From DATNPX01 sp036702975 (GTDB taxonomy: Bacteria; Cyanobacteriota; Vampirovibrionia; Obscuribacterales; Obscuribacteraceae), in the NCBI GenBank assembly GCA_036702975.1, contig DATNPX010000020.1, forward strand, positions 238,469 through 302,468: a stretch of DNA of 64,000 nt, written 5' to 3'. The number at the start of each line of letters is the position of its first letter. Positions within the stretch are counted from its first letter, which is position 1. The position numbers and the translations under genes were made by a program. This document shows, one piece after another, positions 7,790 to 16,706 of the stretch. The notes under the pieces were generated by a model. The model was not told where the DNA came from. It worked only from the letters and a program-made list of their open reading frames with translations, and made no database searches.

Positions 7790-8404
7790 TTAAGAGCGTT
7801 TCTGAGCTGTTAGTAGCCCTTCTGCCATACGCAGAACGGTTGGCGCCGCAAAACCTGACTGCACCATTTGTGGTGCACAAACTTGTAATCGATAGCAACC
7901 TTCGATCGCTGCGTAAATGCCTAGTGCAATTTGTCGTGCGGCTCGTGTTTCTTGTAGTGAGACTTTCAAACAGTCTTTGATGATTTTCTCCAAGTGAGCT
8001 AGCTGGCGAGAAGAAACGTCCTGATAGGCCTCTTTGATCTGCTCGTCACGCAGTGCTTCCGTACCAATCGCAATCCAACATGCGACGGCGTCAGGGTTGG
8101 AATCTTTTCCCAGGGCAAGGTAGGATTCGACAAACGCTTTCAGTTGCCCTTTCGGATGATCGCCGCCTTTGATTTTCAGTCGATTCTCGAATCGTTCGTT
8201 GACAGCGCTTTCCAGAGCACTTATTAGAGATAGAAGTATCTCGAGTTTTGATTTGAAGTGATAGTGCACAAGACCTGGGGTCAAACCTGCCTCTTCTGCA
8301 ACAGCATTAATCGTGGCTCCTTCATATCCGGATCTTGCCATTACCTTGGACATTGCTTCTACGATCTGAAGTCTTCTTGCGGCAGTGTTTGATGCTCTGG
8401 ACAT
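7790..8404 (-). CDS. TetR/BetI-like transcriptional regulator
   Basis: A 204-residue TetR-family repressor. Residues about 10-55 form the HTH, with SGYEGATINAVAEEAGLTPG followed by LVHYHFKSKLEILLSL, the hallmark of the family. The remainder is an all-helical ligand-binding and dimerisation domain with a BetI-like C-terminal pattern (QIALGIYAAIEGCYRLQV). A palindrome TTGGTTG-AC-CAACCAA lies 20 bp upstream of the start and is the probable operator. It may also control the divergent membrane protein gene at 8551. The ligand is unknown. Confidence 0.88.
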   Translation of the reverse strand: MSRASNTAARRLQIVEAMSKVMARSGYEGATINAVAEEAGLTPGLVHYHFKSKLEILLSLISALESAVNERFENRLKIKGGDHPKGQLKAFVESYLALGKDSNPDAVACWIAIGTEALRDEQIKEAYQDVSSRQLAHLEKIIKDCLKVSLQETRAARQIALGIYAAIEGCYRLQVCAPQMVQSGFAAPTVLRMAEGLLTAQKRS

Positions 8405-8423
8405 TTGTAAACCGATAATTAAG

Positions 8424-8439
8424 TTGGTTGACCAACCAA
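8424..8439. promoter_or_regulatory. TetR-family operator palindrome
   Basis: A perfect inverted repeat TTGGTTG-AC-CAACCAA, with 7-base arms and a 2-base centre, lies between tetR (start 8404) and the divergent gene at 8551. Size, symmetry and position fit TetR-type operators. Binding is inferred. Confidence 0.7.
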
Positions 8440-8550
8440 ATTATGACTCTTCTCTTGCTGATTGTCAAGTTCTTGCAGGTGCCTCTTCTCTAGAAAAATG
8501 CGCTAAAGTTTTTGCGATGACATCCTTGTTAGAGCAAGCAGGTCTCCGGT

Positions 8551-10326
8551 TTGAGAAAGTCGGCTGTGAATAAGATTTTTGAATCGCCAGTGGCCAAGAA
8601 TACGGCTGTTTTGCTGGTTCTTCTAATAGCTGCCGGTTTGATTTGCCGGAAAATCCTCACCGAAGGATTAATTTACGGTTCTGACGATATTTGGACTCAC
8701 TTGTTTTGGCTGAGAGATTTCACCAGGGAACTAGAAGAGGGAATCATCTATCCTCGCTGGCTCGCCCAGAACGACTTTCTGTTTGGCGGACCTGTGTTGG
8801 TCTTTTATCCCCCCTTGTGTTTTTACTTGGGAGCCGCTCTAAAAATTCTATGTCAGTTGAAAGTAGAGCAAGCACTGTCGGTGATGCTCTTGCTCGGAGC
8901 ATTTTCATCGAGTGCTTGTTTCTATTTGGCAGCACTCCATCGCTGGGGGCGCAAAGCTGCAGCTCTTGGTGCGCTTCTATTAGGCTTGAGCCCCTACATC
9001 GTCATCGACGCGTATGTACGCGGCGCCATCCCCGAATTGTGGTCACTCGGCTGGCTCTCTCTCATCCTGTTAAGTGTTGACAGAGTGCGAGAAAAAATCT
9101 GGAGATATACTCTTGCGCTTGGCTTTTTCCTTACCGCGTTGACACATGTGCCAACGACACTGATATACGCATGCGCATGGTTGAGTCGTGTATCGTTTTG
9201 CTCCATACGCACCTTCGATGGTGGCACAATATTGCGGTGGAATATTATTTATGCGGCTCTGGGGCTAGGCAGTGCATCTTTCTTTTTGCTGCCAGCCTGG
9301 TTAGAACAGCGCTTTGTAAACATAACCGCTGTGATTGCGGACCGCTATTGTGGCAATCTTCTTTCGTTCAATCGTTTTGACGGCGTACCTTTTGTTCCAC
9401 CTGTTGCTATAGCTGCTACCGTTTTTGCCTTATCTTTCTTTGTAATAATCGCTATTTGCAAGTTTCGTAAACCGAGATTTTCGCAAGAACTAAAGGAACC
9501 GACTTATTGGATCTGCTTGAATCTCATCGCCTTCGTCCTTATGACAGATCTTTTCAGACCGCTCTGGGATATGACGAAGATACTGCAATTTCTGCAGTTT
9601 CCTTGGCGTCTGATGACGCTGACTATATTTAGTTTCGTTGTTTTGTTTGCTTACTGTATTCGCGCGATAAGTGAGCGAAATTTTGCAACTCCGGTGCGGT
9701 CTCTCTTATACCTTTTGCTTGCCGTTCCGTTCCTTCACAGTATCTATTTCGACTACACGATTCAAAAATTTCGCGCCGGGCTCAACGAGCCGCAGCCCTA
9801 TAAGTTGAACGATACTCCCACCAAAGACGCCAGCTCGGCTGTATTTTGGGTCAAAGGCTACGAGGGTTTGCGGAAGCAGATGCTCGCGAGGATGCAGAAG
9901 ACCACTGGTTATTATGGTGTTCCTGAATATCGTCCACTGGCTGGAATAATCGGTGGCACGCCGCATACATCTGCCGAGCCGGAAGAGAACCGGAGTGAGT
10001 TTCTTACCGTAGAAGGTGGTGGCAATATCGCGCCAGGCAAGTCTACGAGCTACAGCAAAGAATTTACTTTGAAGCCACAGGGCAAGCTGCGCATGGTTGT
10101 GCGCTTATACTACTATCCCGGCTGGCACCTCTATTGCGATGGGCATGAACATCCGATTCTGCAAACGGAAGAAGGTACGATAATGTTTGACGTGCCCTCC
10201 GGTGAGCACAAGTTTGTTCTTAAATATGAGGACACAGTTGCCCTTAAATTAGGCATTGCCGTAAGTTGTCTTTCCCTAGTTTTGTTGGTTTTGCTTGCCA
10301 GGCAGGAGCGGACCCTACCCAAATAG
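8551..10326 (+). CDS. PTPS_related multi-spanning membrane protein
   Basis: A 591-residue integral membrane protein. The first TM segment (about residues 13-31) is followed by GSDDIWTHLFWLRDF, GIIYPRWLAQND, and FYPPLCFYLGAALKI. This is the pattern of the '6-pyruvoyl-tetrahydropterin synthase-related' membrane domain (PF10131), whose Asp/His/Arg-rich first loop resembles GT-C glycosyltransferases. About ten TM segments are followed by a soluble C-terminal domain from about residue 430, and a final TM segment before the basic tail. It may act in cell-surface glycan or lipid modification, although no activity is proven for the family. The start is TTG at 8551 or GTG at 8566; neither has a strong SD. 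It ends one base from the convergent gene. Confidence 0.75.
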   Translation: MRKSAVNKIFESPVAKNTAVLLVLLIAAGLICRKILTEGLIYGSDDIWTHLFWLRDFTRELEEGIIYPRWLAQNDFLFGGPVLVFYPPLCFYLGAALKILCQLKVEQALSVMLLLGAFSSSACFYLAALHRWGRKAAALGALLLGLSPYIVIDAYVRGAIPELWSLGWLSLILLSVDRVREKIWRYTLALGFFLTALTHVPTTLIYACAWLSRVSFCSIRTFDGGTILRWNIIYAALGLGSASFFLLPAWLEQRFVNITAVIADRYCGNLLSFNRFDGVPFVPPVAIAATVFALSFFVIIAICKFRKPRFSQELKEPTYWICLNLIAFVLMTDLFRPLWDMTKILQFLQFPWRLMTLTIFSFVVLFAYCIRAISERNFATPVRSLLYLLLAVPFLHSIYFDYTIQKFRAGLNEPQPYKLNDTPTKDASSAVFWVKGYEGLRKQMLARMQKTTGYYGVPEYRPLAGIIGGTPHTSAEPEENRSEFLTVEGGGNIAPGKSTSYSKEFTLKPQGKLRMVVRLYYYPGWHLYCDGHEHPILQTEEGTIMFDVPSGEHKFVLKYEDTVALKLGIAVSCLSLVLLVLLARQERTLPK

Positions 10327-10327
10327 C

Positions 10328-11842
10328 TCATTTGATATTGGGTACGCCTTTCCCTAGCAACTTGCGCTCACGCTCAGTCATGTTTTTTTGGGCGAATCTG
10401 CATAGATCTTCTGCCCGGCGTGATGCGGCACTGGCGGCTTTACGGTCGCCTGCCTTACTGTAGCATTTCGCTTCCTCGACGTAGTTTGCGAAGGCCATGT
10501 CGTAGCGTCGATACAACGCAGACTCTTTAGCTGCGGCCTCTCGATACTTCGCAGCCTCCAAAAGGTCACCGTTCTTTTCCAATGCATAGCCGAGCTGAGA
10601 AAGATTTTCGGCTCTCCTTGCACGAAATCCTATGTCAAGTCCATCGACACTATTTTCGTGCGCAGCAAACCTCGCCTCACATTGTTTGCGAAGCTTGATC
10701 GCTTTCTTGTACTCCTTGAGGTCTTGTAGAAAATATGCGTACTGCCAGCAGGAGCCGTTTGCGGTTAGCCAGTCTTCATTTTTATCGGATAGCTCCATCG
10801 CTGACCCTTTGGAGAATACTTGCTCGGCCTCGGTATTTTTGGCTTGGGCGTGGAGACAACTTCCGAGCAGCCCATAGCCTTGCTCGATTGATTTGGTGTC
10901 TGGTGGATTCAAGTGCTCCCAGTAAGGGATTCGCTCTTTCAGCGCTTGCTCTGTCTCTTTGTAATGCTTGTTGACATACTCCAGGAAATATTTCCCCAAA
11001 TTATTCGCGTCGTCGTGACGATTTTCTCCGCAACTGTATACCAATGATGGTGGCAGATGCGCAAGAAGAGTTTGCAGACCATGATAGGTTATGGCGCAAT
11101 TGGCAACATCCAAATATTCCAGTTTAGAAAGTCCATATAGTGCTGGAAGATCCTCATCCTTTAGTGATGATTCCCGCATGCCGAGCCTTTTTAGGTTGGT
11201 CAATTTACTGATTCGCCTATAAGCCGAGTGCGTGAGCGGCAGTTTTCCTACATCTAACGATTCGAGCGACCGCATGTTCTCAATCACGCGCAGCTCTGAA
11301 CACTTATTTGCGTCAATCCCTAATTGCTTTAGGTGCAGTCCTCGTATTGGCTCGATGGCTGCATCCGTCAAACCCAGGCGCGAAATATCGAGTTCCTCTA
11401 TCCTTCGAATCGCTTGCTGCGACTCAAACGGTTTCATGTCGGCAGCTGTAATCGGTTTTTCGTAACACCGTAATACGCGAAGATCGATCCGACTTCTGCC
11501 CGCCTGAATCTCGTGTTTTATCGTGTCTGATGCTGAAAAGTCTGCCGAATCGTCGAGAACTGCATATCGAGTCTCATCGTCTTCTTTTTTGGGCTTTGCC
11601 TGATTCGATTTGTCTGCCGATTCAGACTTTTCTTCATCTATCGTGTTGGATTGCGGTAAAGGTACGCTCGAAGTTGTTGAAGTTGCAACAACCGATGGTT
11701 GTCGCTGAGCCGCACGTGTCTTAGGCGCTTCACCGCAAGCCGCGAGCAGCAACGAAAATGCTACAACCATCATGGTGCAATTGGTAGCTTTGTTAACTTG
11801 AAAAAGGATGCCATTTGGTGGAGATTTGGAAATGCCTTGCAT
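10328..11842 (-). CDS. Lipoprotein with leucine-rich and TPR repeats
   Basis: A 504-residue protein. A hydrophobic stretch ending SLLLAAC gives a lipobox with Cys at about residue 36, so the mature protein is probably lipid-anchored outside the cytoplasm. After a Ser/Thr/Pro-rich linker, residues about 130-270 form leucine-rich repeats (RIEELDISRLGLTDAAI, SLESLDVGKLPLT, NLKRLGMRESSL, KLEYLDVANCAIT). Residues about 290-490 are TPR-like helices (QGYGLLGSCLHAQAKNTEAE, LGYALEKNGDLLEAAKYREA). Such repeats mediate protein binding; no catalytic motif is seen. The n-region is unusually long, so the start may be later. Its stop is one base from that of the convergent membrane protein gene. Confidence 0.72.
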   Translation of the reverse strand: MQGISKSPPNGILFQVNKATNCTMMVVAFSLLLAACGEAPKTRAAQRQPSVVATSTTSSVPLPQSNTIDEEKSESADKSNQAKPKKEDDETRYAVLDDSADFSASDTIKHEIQAGRSRIDLRVLRCYEKPITAADMKPFESQQAIRRIEELDISRLGLTDAAIEPIRGLHLKQLGIDANKCSELRVIENMRSLESLDVGKLPLTHSAYRRISKLTNLKRLGMRESSLKDEDLPALYGLSKLEYLDVANCAITYHGLQTLLAHLPPSLVYSCGENRHDDANNLGKYFLEYVNKHYKETEQALKERIPYWEHLNPPDTKSIEQGYGLLGSCLHAQAKNTEAEQVFSKGSAMELSDKNEDWLTANGSCWQYAYFLQDLKEYKKAIKLRKQCEARFAAHENSVDGLDIGFRARRAENLSQLGYALEKNGDLLEAAKYREAAAKESALYRRYDMAFANYVEEAKCYSKAGDRKAASAASRRAEDLCRFAQKNMTERERKLLGKGVPNIK

Positions 11843-11964
11843 GCTTTCACTTCTCTAACCGGCCATGACATACTATCGCATTAAATGGTGAATTGTGTTT
11901 GTGGGAGAACTTTCCGTGCTAAAGTGACTGGTACGGACTCTTTAACCCTCCAAAGAGCATGGCT

Positions 11965-12486
11965 ATGAAATACACCAGAGTGCAAAACACAGCTCTTTTA
12001 ATAGCAGGTGCGCTGGGGCTGACCGCCGCTACAGCAGTCTATGCTGACGACCAGACATTTAGCGGAAACGCTTCTTGGTACGGAATTCCTTTTCACGGCA
12101 AGAAGACCGCTTCAGGCGAAATATTCGACATGAATAAGCTCAGTGGCGCGCACAAAACTATGCCGCTGTTGACGAAAGTGTTGGTTGAAAATCCAAAGAA
12201 TGGGAAGTCGACGGTTATTAAAGTGAATGACCGCGGACCATATGTTAAGACCCGAGTGATGGACCTGTCACGAAAAGGGGCCGATAATTTGGGCTACCTT
12301 TCGCATGGCACGGCTCATTTAGATTTCACTGTTCTTGGAAAGAATGCATCCGCTGCGTCGGCTGCTAAGAAGTCGGATAGTGATGTGAGCAAAAAAGACT
12401 CAGACTCATCCAAAAAAGATTCTGAGTCGACGAAGAAAGAATCTGACTCCTCGAAGAAAGATTCTGAGTCGCCTAAGAAGGACTAG
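11965..12486 (+). CDS. RlpA-like double-psi beta-barrel protein with charged repeat tail
   Basis: A 173-residue secreted protein. A signal peptide of about 25 residues ends near AVYADD. The core is an RlpA/DPBB domain with GNASWYGIPFHGKKTASGE, then VIKVNDRGPYVK and RVMDLSRKGADNLGYL, including the conserved NDRGP and DLS motifs. RlpA proteins bind or cleave denuded peptidoglycan in the cell wall. The usual SPOR domain is replaced by a tail of tandem seven-residue units (S-K-K-D-S-D/E-S). ATG 11965 has AAAGAG at good spacing; the ATG at 11959 is too close to it. Whether it has lytic transglycosylase activity is uncertain. Confidence 0.85.
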   Translation: MKYTRVQNTALLIAGALGLTAATAVYADDQTFSGNASWYGIPFHGKKTASGEIFDMNKLSGAHKTMPLLTKVLVENPKNGKSTVIKVNDRGPYVKTRVMDLSRKGADNLGYLSHGTAHLDFTVLGKNASAASAAKKSDSDVSKKDSDSSKKDSESTKKESDSSKKDSESPKKD

Positions 12487-12510
12487 TCCTAAACTCACCG
12501 TCGCCTGCGA

Positions 12511-14076
12511 TTACTGGCTGTCTTCAATGCTTTCGGCTCGTGCATCCAGCTGGTCGGCTGTAGCGTCATCACCTTTCTTGCGCATAGTGAGCGCGTAATT
12601 GCGCAGGGTTGCTGCAACACTTGCATCCTTGGGACCAAATGTCTGCTCACGAATTTGCAGCGCGCGCTGAAAAAGTTTAGCTGAGTCATCTAACTTGCCT
12701 TCTTCACGATAAAGTTTGGCGAGATTGTTCAGGCTGGTGGCTAGCGCTCCGGGGTCTGTATCGGAAAGCTTCTCCCGAATGTCTAAAACTTGTTTGAAGG
12801 TTACTTCAGCAGAATGCTCTCCTTGCTCTCGTGCCATCAAGGCGATGTTGTCCAATCCATCTGCCGCTTCTTTGCTTACGTCGCCGTGTATTTTACGTTC
12901 GCGGTCCAGTGAATCTTGATAGAGCGGTAACGCTTTATCAAAGGCTCCACTCTCTCTGTATTGATTTGCCAGATTTTCAATGGCGATAGCAGTTTCAGGT
13001 GCATCTGCCGGCAGGGATTTTTTGCCGTTGGAGACAGCCCGCTCCAGTAGGGCAATTGCTTTATCGGAATCACCTGCCATGGAGAAGAGAACAGCTGAAT
13101 CAGTCAGCGGTCCCATCATCTTGTCGCTGTCCGCGCCATAGACTTTTTCTATCAATGCCACCTGTTTGTCGAGTATTTGTCTTGCTTCGTCGAACTTGCT
13201 CTCTTCAACGAGCACCTTTGAAAGGTTGTTCATAGCGATGATCAAACGTTTCTCATCGGCTGGAGTCGTATTTTCAAGCACTTTTACTGCTTCGCGCGCG
13301 TAGGGGTCGGCATCTTCATACTTTTCCTGTTTTCTCAAAATGCCGCTTAAGTTGGTGAGAGCTGCTGCAAGCGGCTCGCCCGTTTCACCTTTCTTTCGGT
13401 AGATCTCTACGGCTTGTGTATAGTATTTTGTCGCTTCTACATTGTCGTTTTTCTTTGAAAGCAGGGCTGCCAGGTTTGACGCAGCGACGGCGGTCGCAGC
13501 GTTACTGTCGCCCAAACCAGTTTGCATCAACTGCAACGCTTCCCTCAAAAGACTCTCTGCTTTCACCGAATCGCCCTTATGCGCGATTAAATGAGCCAAA
13601 CTGGTTAGATTGACACCAAGTTCCGCCGGATTACCTTTGGCATCCTTGCGCCGGATATCCACCGCTCGTTGATATAGTGCTTGGGCATCATCTAGTTTGC
13701 CCTGGCTCTCTTTGAGCTTGGCAAGATTAACCATGATCGGAACCGTTGCTGGCGTGTCCTTTCCGGCAGCTTCTTCCTTTGCGCTCAGGGCATCTGTATA
13801 TAGATTGGTTGCGTCATCGTATCGTTTATCTGCTTCAGCGATGAGAGCGAGCCCGTTCAAACAGGCAGCCGTCGTGGCTTTGTCTCCAGCGGTCCGACTC
13901 TTTGCCAACAATTTTTCAAATGCGTCTTTTGCCGCCGGCAGATTTTTCTGTCGATATAACGATTCGGCGTCGCTAATAGCGGCAGTATTATCGCTCTCAG
14001 CAAATGCAGTGCTTGAGCCTAATAGAGTTAGCACCAATAGGGCGAGAAGTCGTGATTTCAAGCAAGCTAGCCTCAT
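12511..14076 (-). CDS. Secreted TPR-repeat protein (kinesin-light-chain type)
   Basis: A 521-residue protein with a signal peptide (MRLACLKSRLLALLVL, then AFAES at about residues 25-29) followed almost entirely by tetratricopeptide repeats. Repeats with the motif A..NLA.L...GK.DDA..LYQRA are spaced about 42 residues apart, the spacing of kinesin-light-chain-type TPRs. At least nine repeats can be counted. It is probably a periplasmic or exported scaffold that binds peptides or proteins. No enzyme motif is present. It is monocistronic, convergent with the rlpA-like gene 24 bp away. TPR proteins recur through this window. Confidence 0.82.
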   Translation of the reverse strand: MRLACLKSRLLALLVLTLLGSSTAFAESDNTAAISDAESLYRQKNLPAAKDAFEKLLAKSRTAGDKATTAACLNGLALIAEADKRYDDATNLYTDALSAKEEAAGKDTPATVPIMVNLAKLKESQGKLDDAQALYQRAVDIRRKDAKGNPAELGVNLTSLAHLIAHKGDSVKAESLLREALQLMQTGLGDSNAATAVAASNLAALLSKKNDNVEATKYYTQAVEIYRKKGETGEPLAAALTNLSGILRKQEKYEDADPYAREAVKVLENTTPADEKRLIIAMNNLSKVLVEESKFDEARQILDKQVALIEKVYGADSDKMMGPLTDSAVLFSMAGDSDKAIALLERAVSNGKKSLPADAPETAIAIENLANQYRESGAFDKALPLYQDSLDRERKIHGDVSKEAADGLDNIALMAREQGEHSAEVTFKQVLDIREKLSDTDPGALATSLNNLAKLYREEGKLDDSAKLFQRALQIREQTFGPKDASVAATLRNYALTMRKKGDDATADQLDARAESIEDSQ

Positions 14077-14432
14077 TTGCAGTCGTTGACGTTTCTAATT
14101 TGAAGTATTCAGACAGGTGCGAGCCGTACCAATTTTAGCGCGTCAAAGTTCATTTGTTTCTTCTCGCAAAAATTTCACGTATGTCCACTTATGGTTGAAT
14201 CACGGAGACCTGCGCATTACATCAATCGGGAGATGCAAGCATATGGACACGAAACCTCACCCCGAAGCACAAAAGCAAGTTGACCATCTGAAGCAGTGAC
14301 GGCAGCGGAGTTGCAGACACGATCGAACAAAACTGGGATAAGTAAATCCGGTCCGTACTGTCCTGGTTTTGGACACGAATGGTGCTTGATGCCCCTTGCG
14401 TGTTAACATCGATACGCATCTGAGGGCTTTGT
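14077..14432. other. Intergenic stretch, no supported gene
   Basis: The 356 bp lie between the starts of two divergent genes and so hold both promoters. A tiny frame at 14242-14298 (18 codons, MDTKPHPEAQKQ...) exists but has no strong SD. I see no RNA gene or strong hairpin. Confidence 0.5.
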
Positions 14433-15209
14433 ATGCAGACTACTTTATCCCCGGCATTGGCCGTTTTGTTGGAGCGTTTTATCGACTATGCAGGTTTGTT
14501 TCCACCGGCAGCTTTGAATCTTTCAAAGACGATCGAAAATTACGACGACTATCGCCTTGGCCAATACGCATGGATGTTACGCCATCTGGTGATTCCCGCT
14601 AAAGAGCTCATGAGTGTTCCAACCAGCTTCACTGGTTCGCTGTCGGTTTTGTCTGAGCAAGACGAATCGCGAGCGCAAGCGATCGAGACCAAGAGTATTG
14701 TCACCTCAAAAAGCCCTGTTTACTGCGAGGTAGCAAGTGGTGACACAAATCAGTTGAGTGCCATCAAAGCTGCTGGTTGTTTTGCGAAATTGCGAACCGG
14801 CGGGCTCACAGCTGACTCAATTCCTACACCTGCTGTTGTTGCAAATTTTATTCACGATTGCGCAGTAAGAAAGTTGGCATTCAAGTTAACTGCTGGGCTG
14901 CATCATCCGATAAGAGCAAACCAGGCCCTAACCTATGAGACGAATCCACCTAGAGCGACTATGCACGGGTTCTTGAACGTTTTGATGGCCTCGGCTTTCG
15001 CCTGGAAAGGACTCGATGCTGAAGAGATTGAAGCGATTGTTTCCGAAACAGACTCATCTGCATTCAAATTTACTGACAGAGCCTTCTGGCGTGATATGTC
15101 GCTCTCGGTCGATGAGGTCAAGGATGCACGGCTTAACTTTATGCACTCTGTCGGTTCCTGTTCATTTGAAGAACCAGTGCATGATTTGAAGGCGTTGCGC
15201 TTGATCTGA
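14433..15209 (+). CDS. Conserved uncharacterised protein (AGLFPPA / GSCSF family)
   Basis: A 258-residue cytoplasmic protein with GAGGG as SD. It carries motifs I recall in unannotated homologues from Acidobacteria, Planctomycetes and others: FIDYAGLFPPAAL at the N-terminus, AWMLRHLVIPA, FAKLRTGG, FKLTAGLHHP, MHGFLNVLMA, and VGSCSFEEPVHDL at the C-terminus. The alternation of conserved strands (KLRTGG, FKLTAGLHHP) with helices suggests an alpha/beta barrel with a His-containing active site. That is inference. No function is assigned to such proteins as far as I know. The amidase gene follows 240 bp downstream on the same strand, which may hint at a shared pathway. Confidence 0.8.
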   Translation: MQTTLSPALAVLLERFIDYAGLFPPAALNLSKTIENYDDYRLGQYAWMLRHLVIPAKELMSVPTSFTGSLSVLSEQDESRAQAIETKSIVTSKSPVYCEVASGDTNQLSAIKAAGCFAKLRTGGLTADSIPTPAVVANFIHDCAVRKLAFKLTAGLHHPIRANQALTYETNPPRATMHGFLNVLMASAFAWKGLDAEEIEAIVSETDSSAFKFTDRAFWRDMSLSVDEVKDARLNFMHSVGSCSFEEPVHDLKALRLI

Positions 15210-15220
15210 GTTCCAAAGAG

Positions 15221-15373
15221 ATGTTGAGGGCGTATGATCCGGCATGTCCGGCATGGCCAGTGACAACGGAGTTGCAGCCGCTCGTAAAGAGCTTGGCAGA
15301 AAATAGGCACATCCAGACAAATTATGGGGAAGTGCTTCAATTTCAATTTAAAATAGAGCTTGTTGCGGCTTGA
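15221..15373 (+). CDS. Possible 50-residue small protein
   Basis: An ATG at 15221 opens a 50-codon frame beginning MLRAYDPACPAWPVTTELQP and ending KIELVAA, 11 bp after the preceding gene. Composition looks protein-like, but the only purine-rich SD candidate (AAAGAG) is directly adjacent to the ATG. I recognise no family. It could be non-coding leader for the amidase gene. Confidence 0.25.
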   Translation: MLRAYDPACPAWPVTTELQPLVKSLAENRHIQTNYGEVLQFQFKIELVAA

Positions 15374-15449
15374 TGTGATTTTGGGACTGGTCGACATCTT
15401 CGCCGAACTCACGCTCTGGCGACCGTTGAGATGTTGAGGTAAGGACTCT

Positions 15450-16706
15450 TTGATTGAAACTGTGAAACGCACAAACGGCATTCTCTTGCCCTTGTCAATC
15501 AAAGGCGCTGATACTGGACCTTTGCAGGGGCTCAAATTCTTAGCAAAAGATCTCTTCGATATAGCTGGCTATCCGACCGGTGCTGGCAATCCTGATTGGC
15601 TTCGGACGCACGAGCCTGCCAATTGCAATGCAGTTGTCGTCGATAGACTGCTGCGGGCGGGGGGAACACTTGCAGGAAAGACGGTGACAGATGAAATCGC
15701 ATACAGTCTGGACGGCATCAATATGCATTACGGTGCGCCCGAAAACCCGCAATATGCCGGCCGCGTAAGTGGTGGTTCGTCAAGTGGCTCGGCATCCGCT
15801 GTCGCGGCTAAGCTTGTTGATTTCGCGATCGGTACTGATACTGCTGGGTCTGTTCGCTTGCCCGCCAGTTTCTGCGGCATTTTTGGATTTCGACCGACTT
15901 ACGGTGCTATTTCCTTGCAAGGGGTTGTTCCGCTTGCGCCTGTTTTCGACACAGTTGGATGGTTTGCTCGTTCAGCGGAGCTTCTGAGAAAATGTGGCAC
16001 TGTTTTGCTCGAGCAACAGAGTACTGCATACAATGAACAGACTACCTCACCATTTAAGAGACTGCTTGTAGCTATCGACGCGTTTCAGTTTATCGAGCCG
16101 GAACTTGGCGCAGCACTAGCAGAAGCGCTTCCCTCCATCAAAACTCATTTTCAATCAGTCGAGGCGGTTCAGCTTAGCGCCTATGAATGGGAAGAGTTTG
16201 TGATGTGTTTTCGCTTGTTGCAGAGTTTTAGCGCCTGGGAGACTCACGGAGAATGGATTATACGCGAACATCCTCACTTTGAGGCAAGTATTCAAGAACG
16301 CTTTGAGTTCGCGAGTCGTGTGACCATTGAGCAGAAGGCAGAGGCAGAAGCGATCCGAAATCGAATCGTGAAAAATTTTGCCGAGCTATTGCCATCAGAT
16401 ACGGTGCTGGTTATGCCGACAACTCAAAACGTGCCACCATTTGTTAACGCTTTTCCTCACATCTTTACGCAAGAGCGCATGGCAAATCTCAAGTTGACGG
16501 TGTTGAGCCCGCTGGCAAAGATTCCACAGGTGACGATACCGGTCAAGCATAGTCCCACTCAAAGTACCGGTCTCTCCTTAATTGCTGGACAAAACCAAGA
16601 CCTAGCGCTTCTAAGTTTGGCCGAAACTATCGCCGCAACGATCGATAAATTTGAACGCTCGAAGTTCGAAGTGGGACATAGTGGCTCAGCCCAGGTGCCG
16701 AATTGA
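15450..16706 (+). CDS. Amidase-signature hydrolase, AMI1-like
   Basis: A 418-residue amidase-signature enzyme. The Ser-cisSer-Lys triad can be placed at Lys33 (FLAKDLFD), Ser110 (GGSSSGS) and nucleophile Ser134 (GTDTAGSVR). The 24-residue Ser-Ser spacing and overall length match the short plant-type AMI1 indole-acetamide hydrolases. So does the stretch GNPDWLRTHEP near the N-terminus. It is too short and different for GatA. It hydrolyses a small amide in the cytoplasm, and the natural substrate is unknown. The TTG start is supported by AAGGA four bases upstream. Its TGA overlaps the TTG of corA by four bases, so the two are coupled. Confidence 0.85.
   Translation: MIETVKRTNGILLPLSIKGADTGPLQGLKFLAKDLFDIAGYPTGAGNPDWLRTHEPANCNAVVVDRLLRAGGTLAGKTVTDEIAYSLDGINMHYGAPENPQYAGRVSGGSSSGSASAVAAKLVDFAIGTDTAGSVRLPASFCGIFGFRPTYGAISLQGVVPLAPVFDTVGWFARSAELLRKCGTVLLEQQSTAYNEQTTSPFKRLLVAIDAFQFIEPELGAALAEALPSIKTHFQSVEAVQLSAYEWEEFVMCFRLLQSFSAWETHGEWIIREHPHFEASIQERFEFASRVTIEQKAEAEAIRNRIVKNFAELLPSDTVLVMPTTQNVPPFVNAFPHIFTQERMANLKLTVLSPLAKIPQVTIPVKHSPTQSTGLSLIAGQNQDLALLSLAETIAATIDKFERSKFEVGHSGSAQVPN

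Noticed and set aside
15450..16706. Annotation of the amidase as GatA
   Set aside because: Too short, shares AMI1-type motifs, and is not in an operon with gatC, which lies on the opposite strand.
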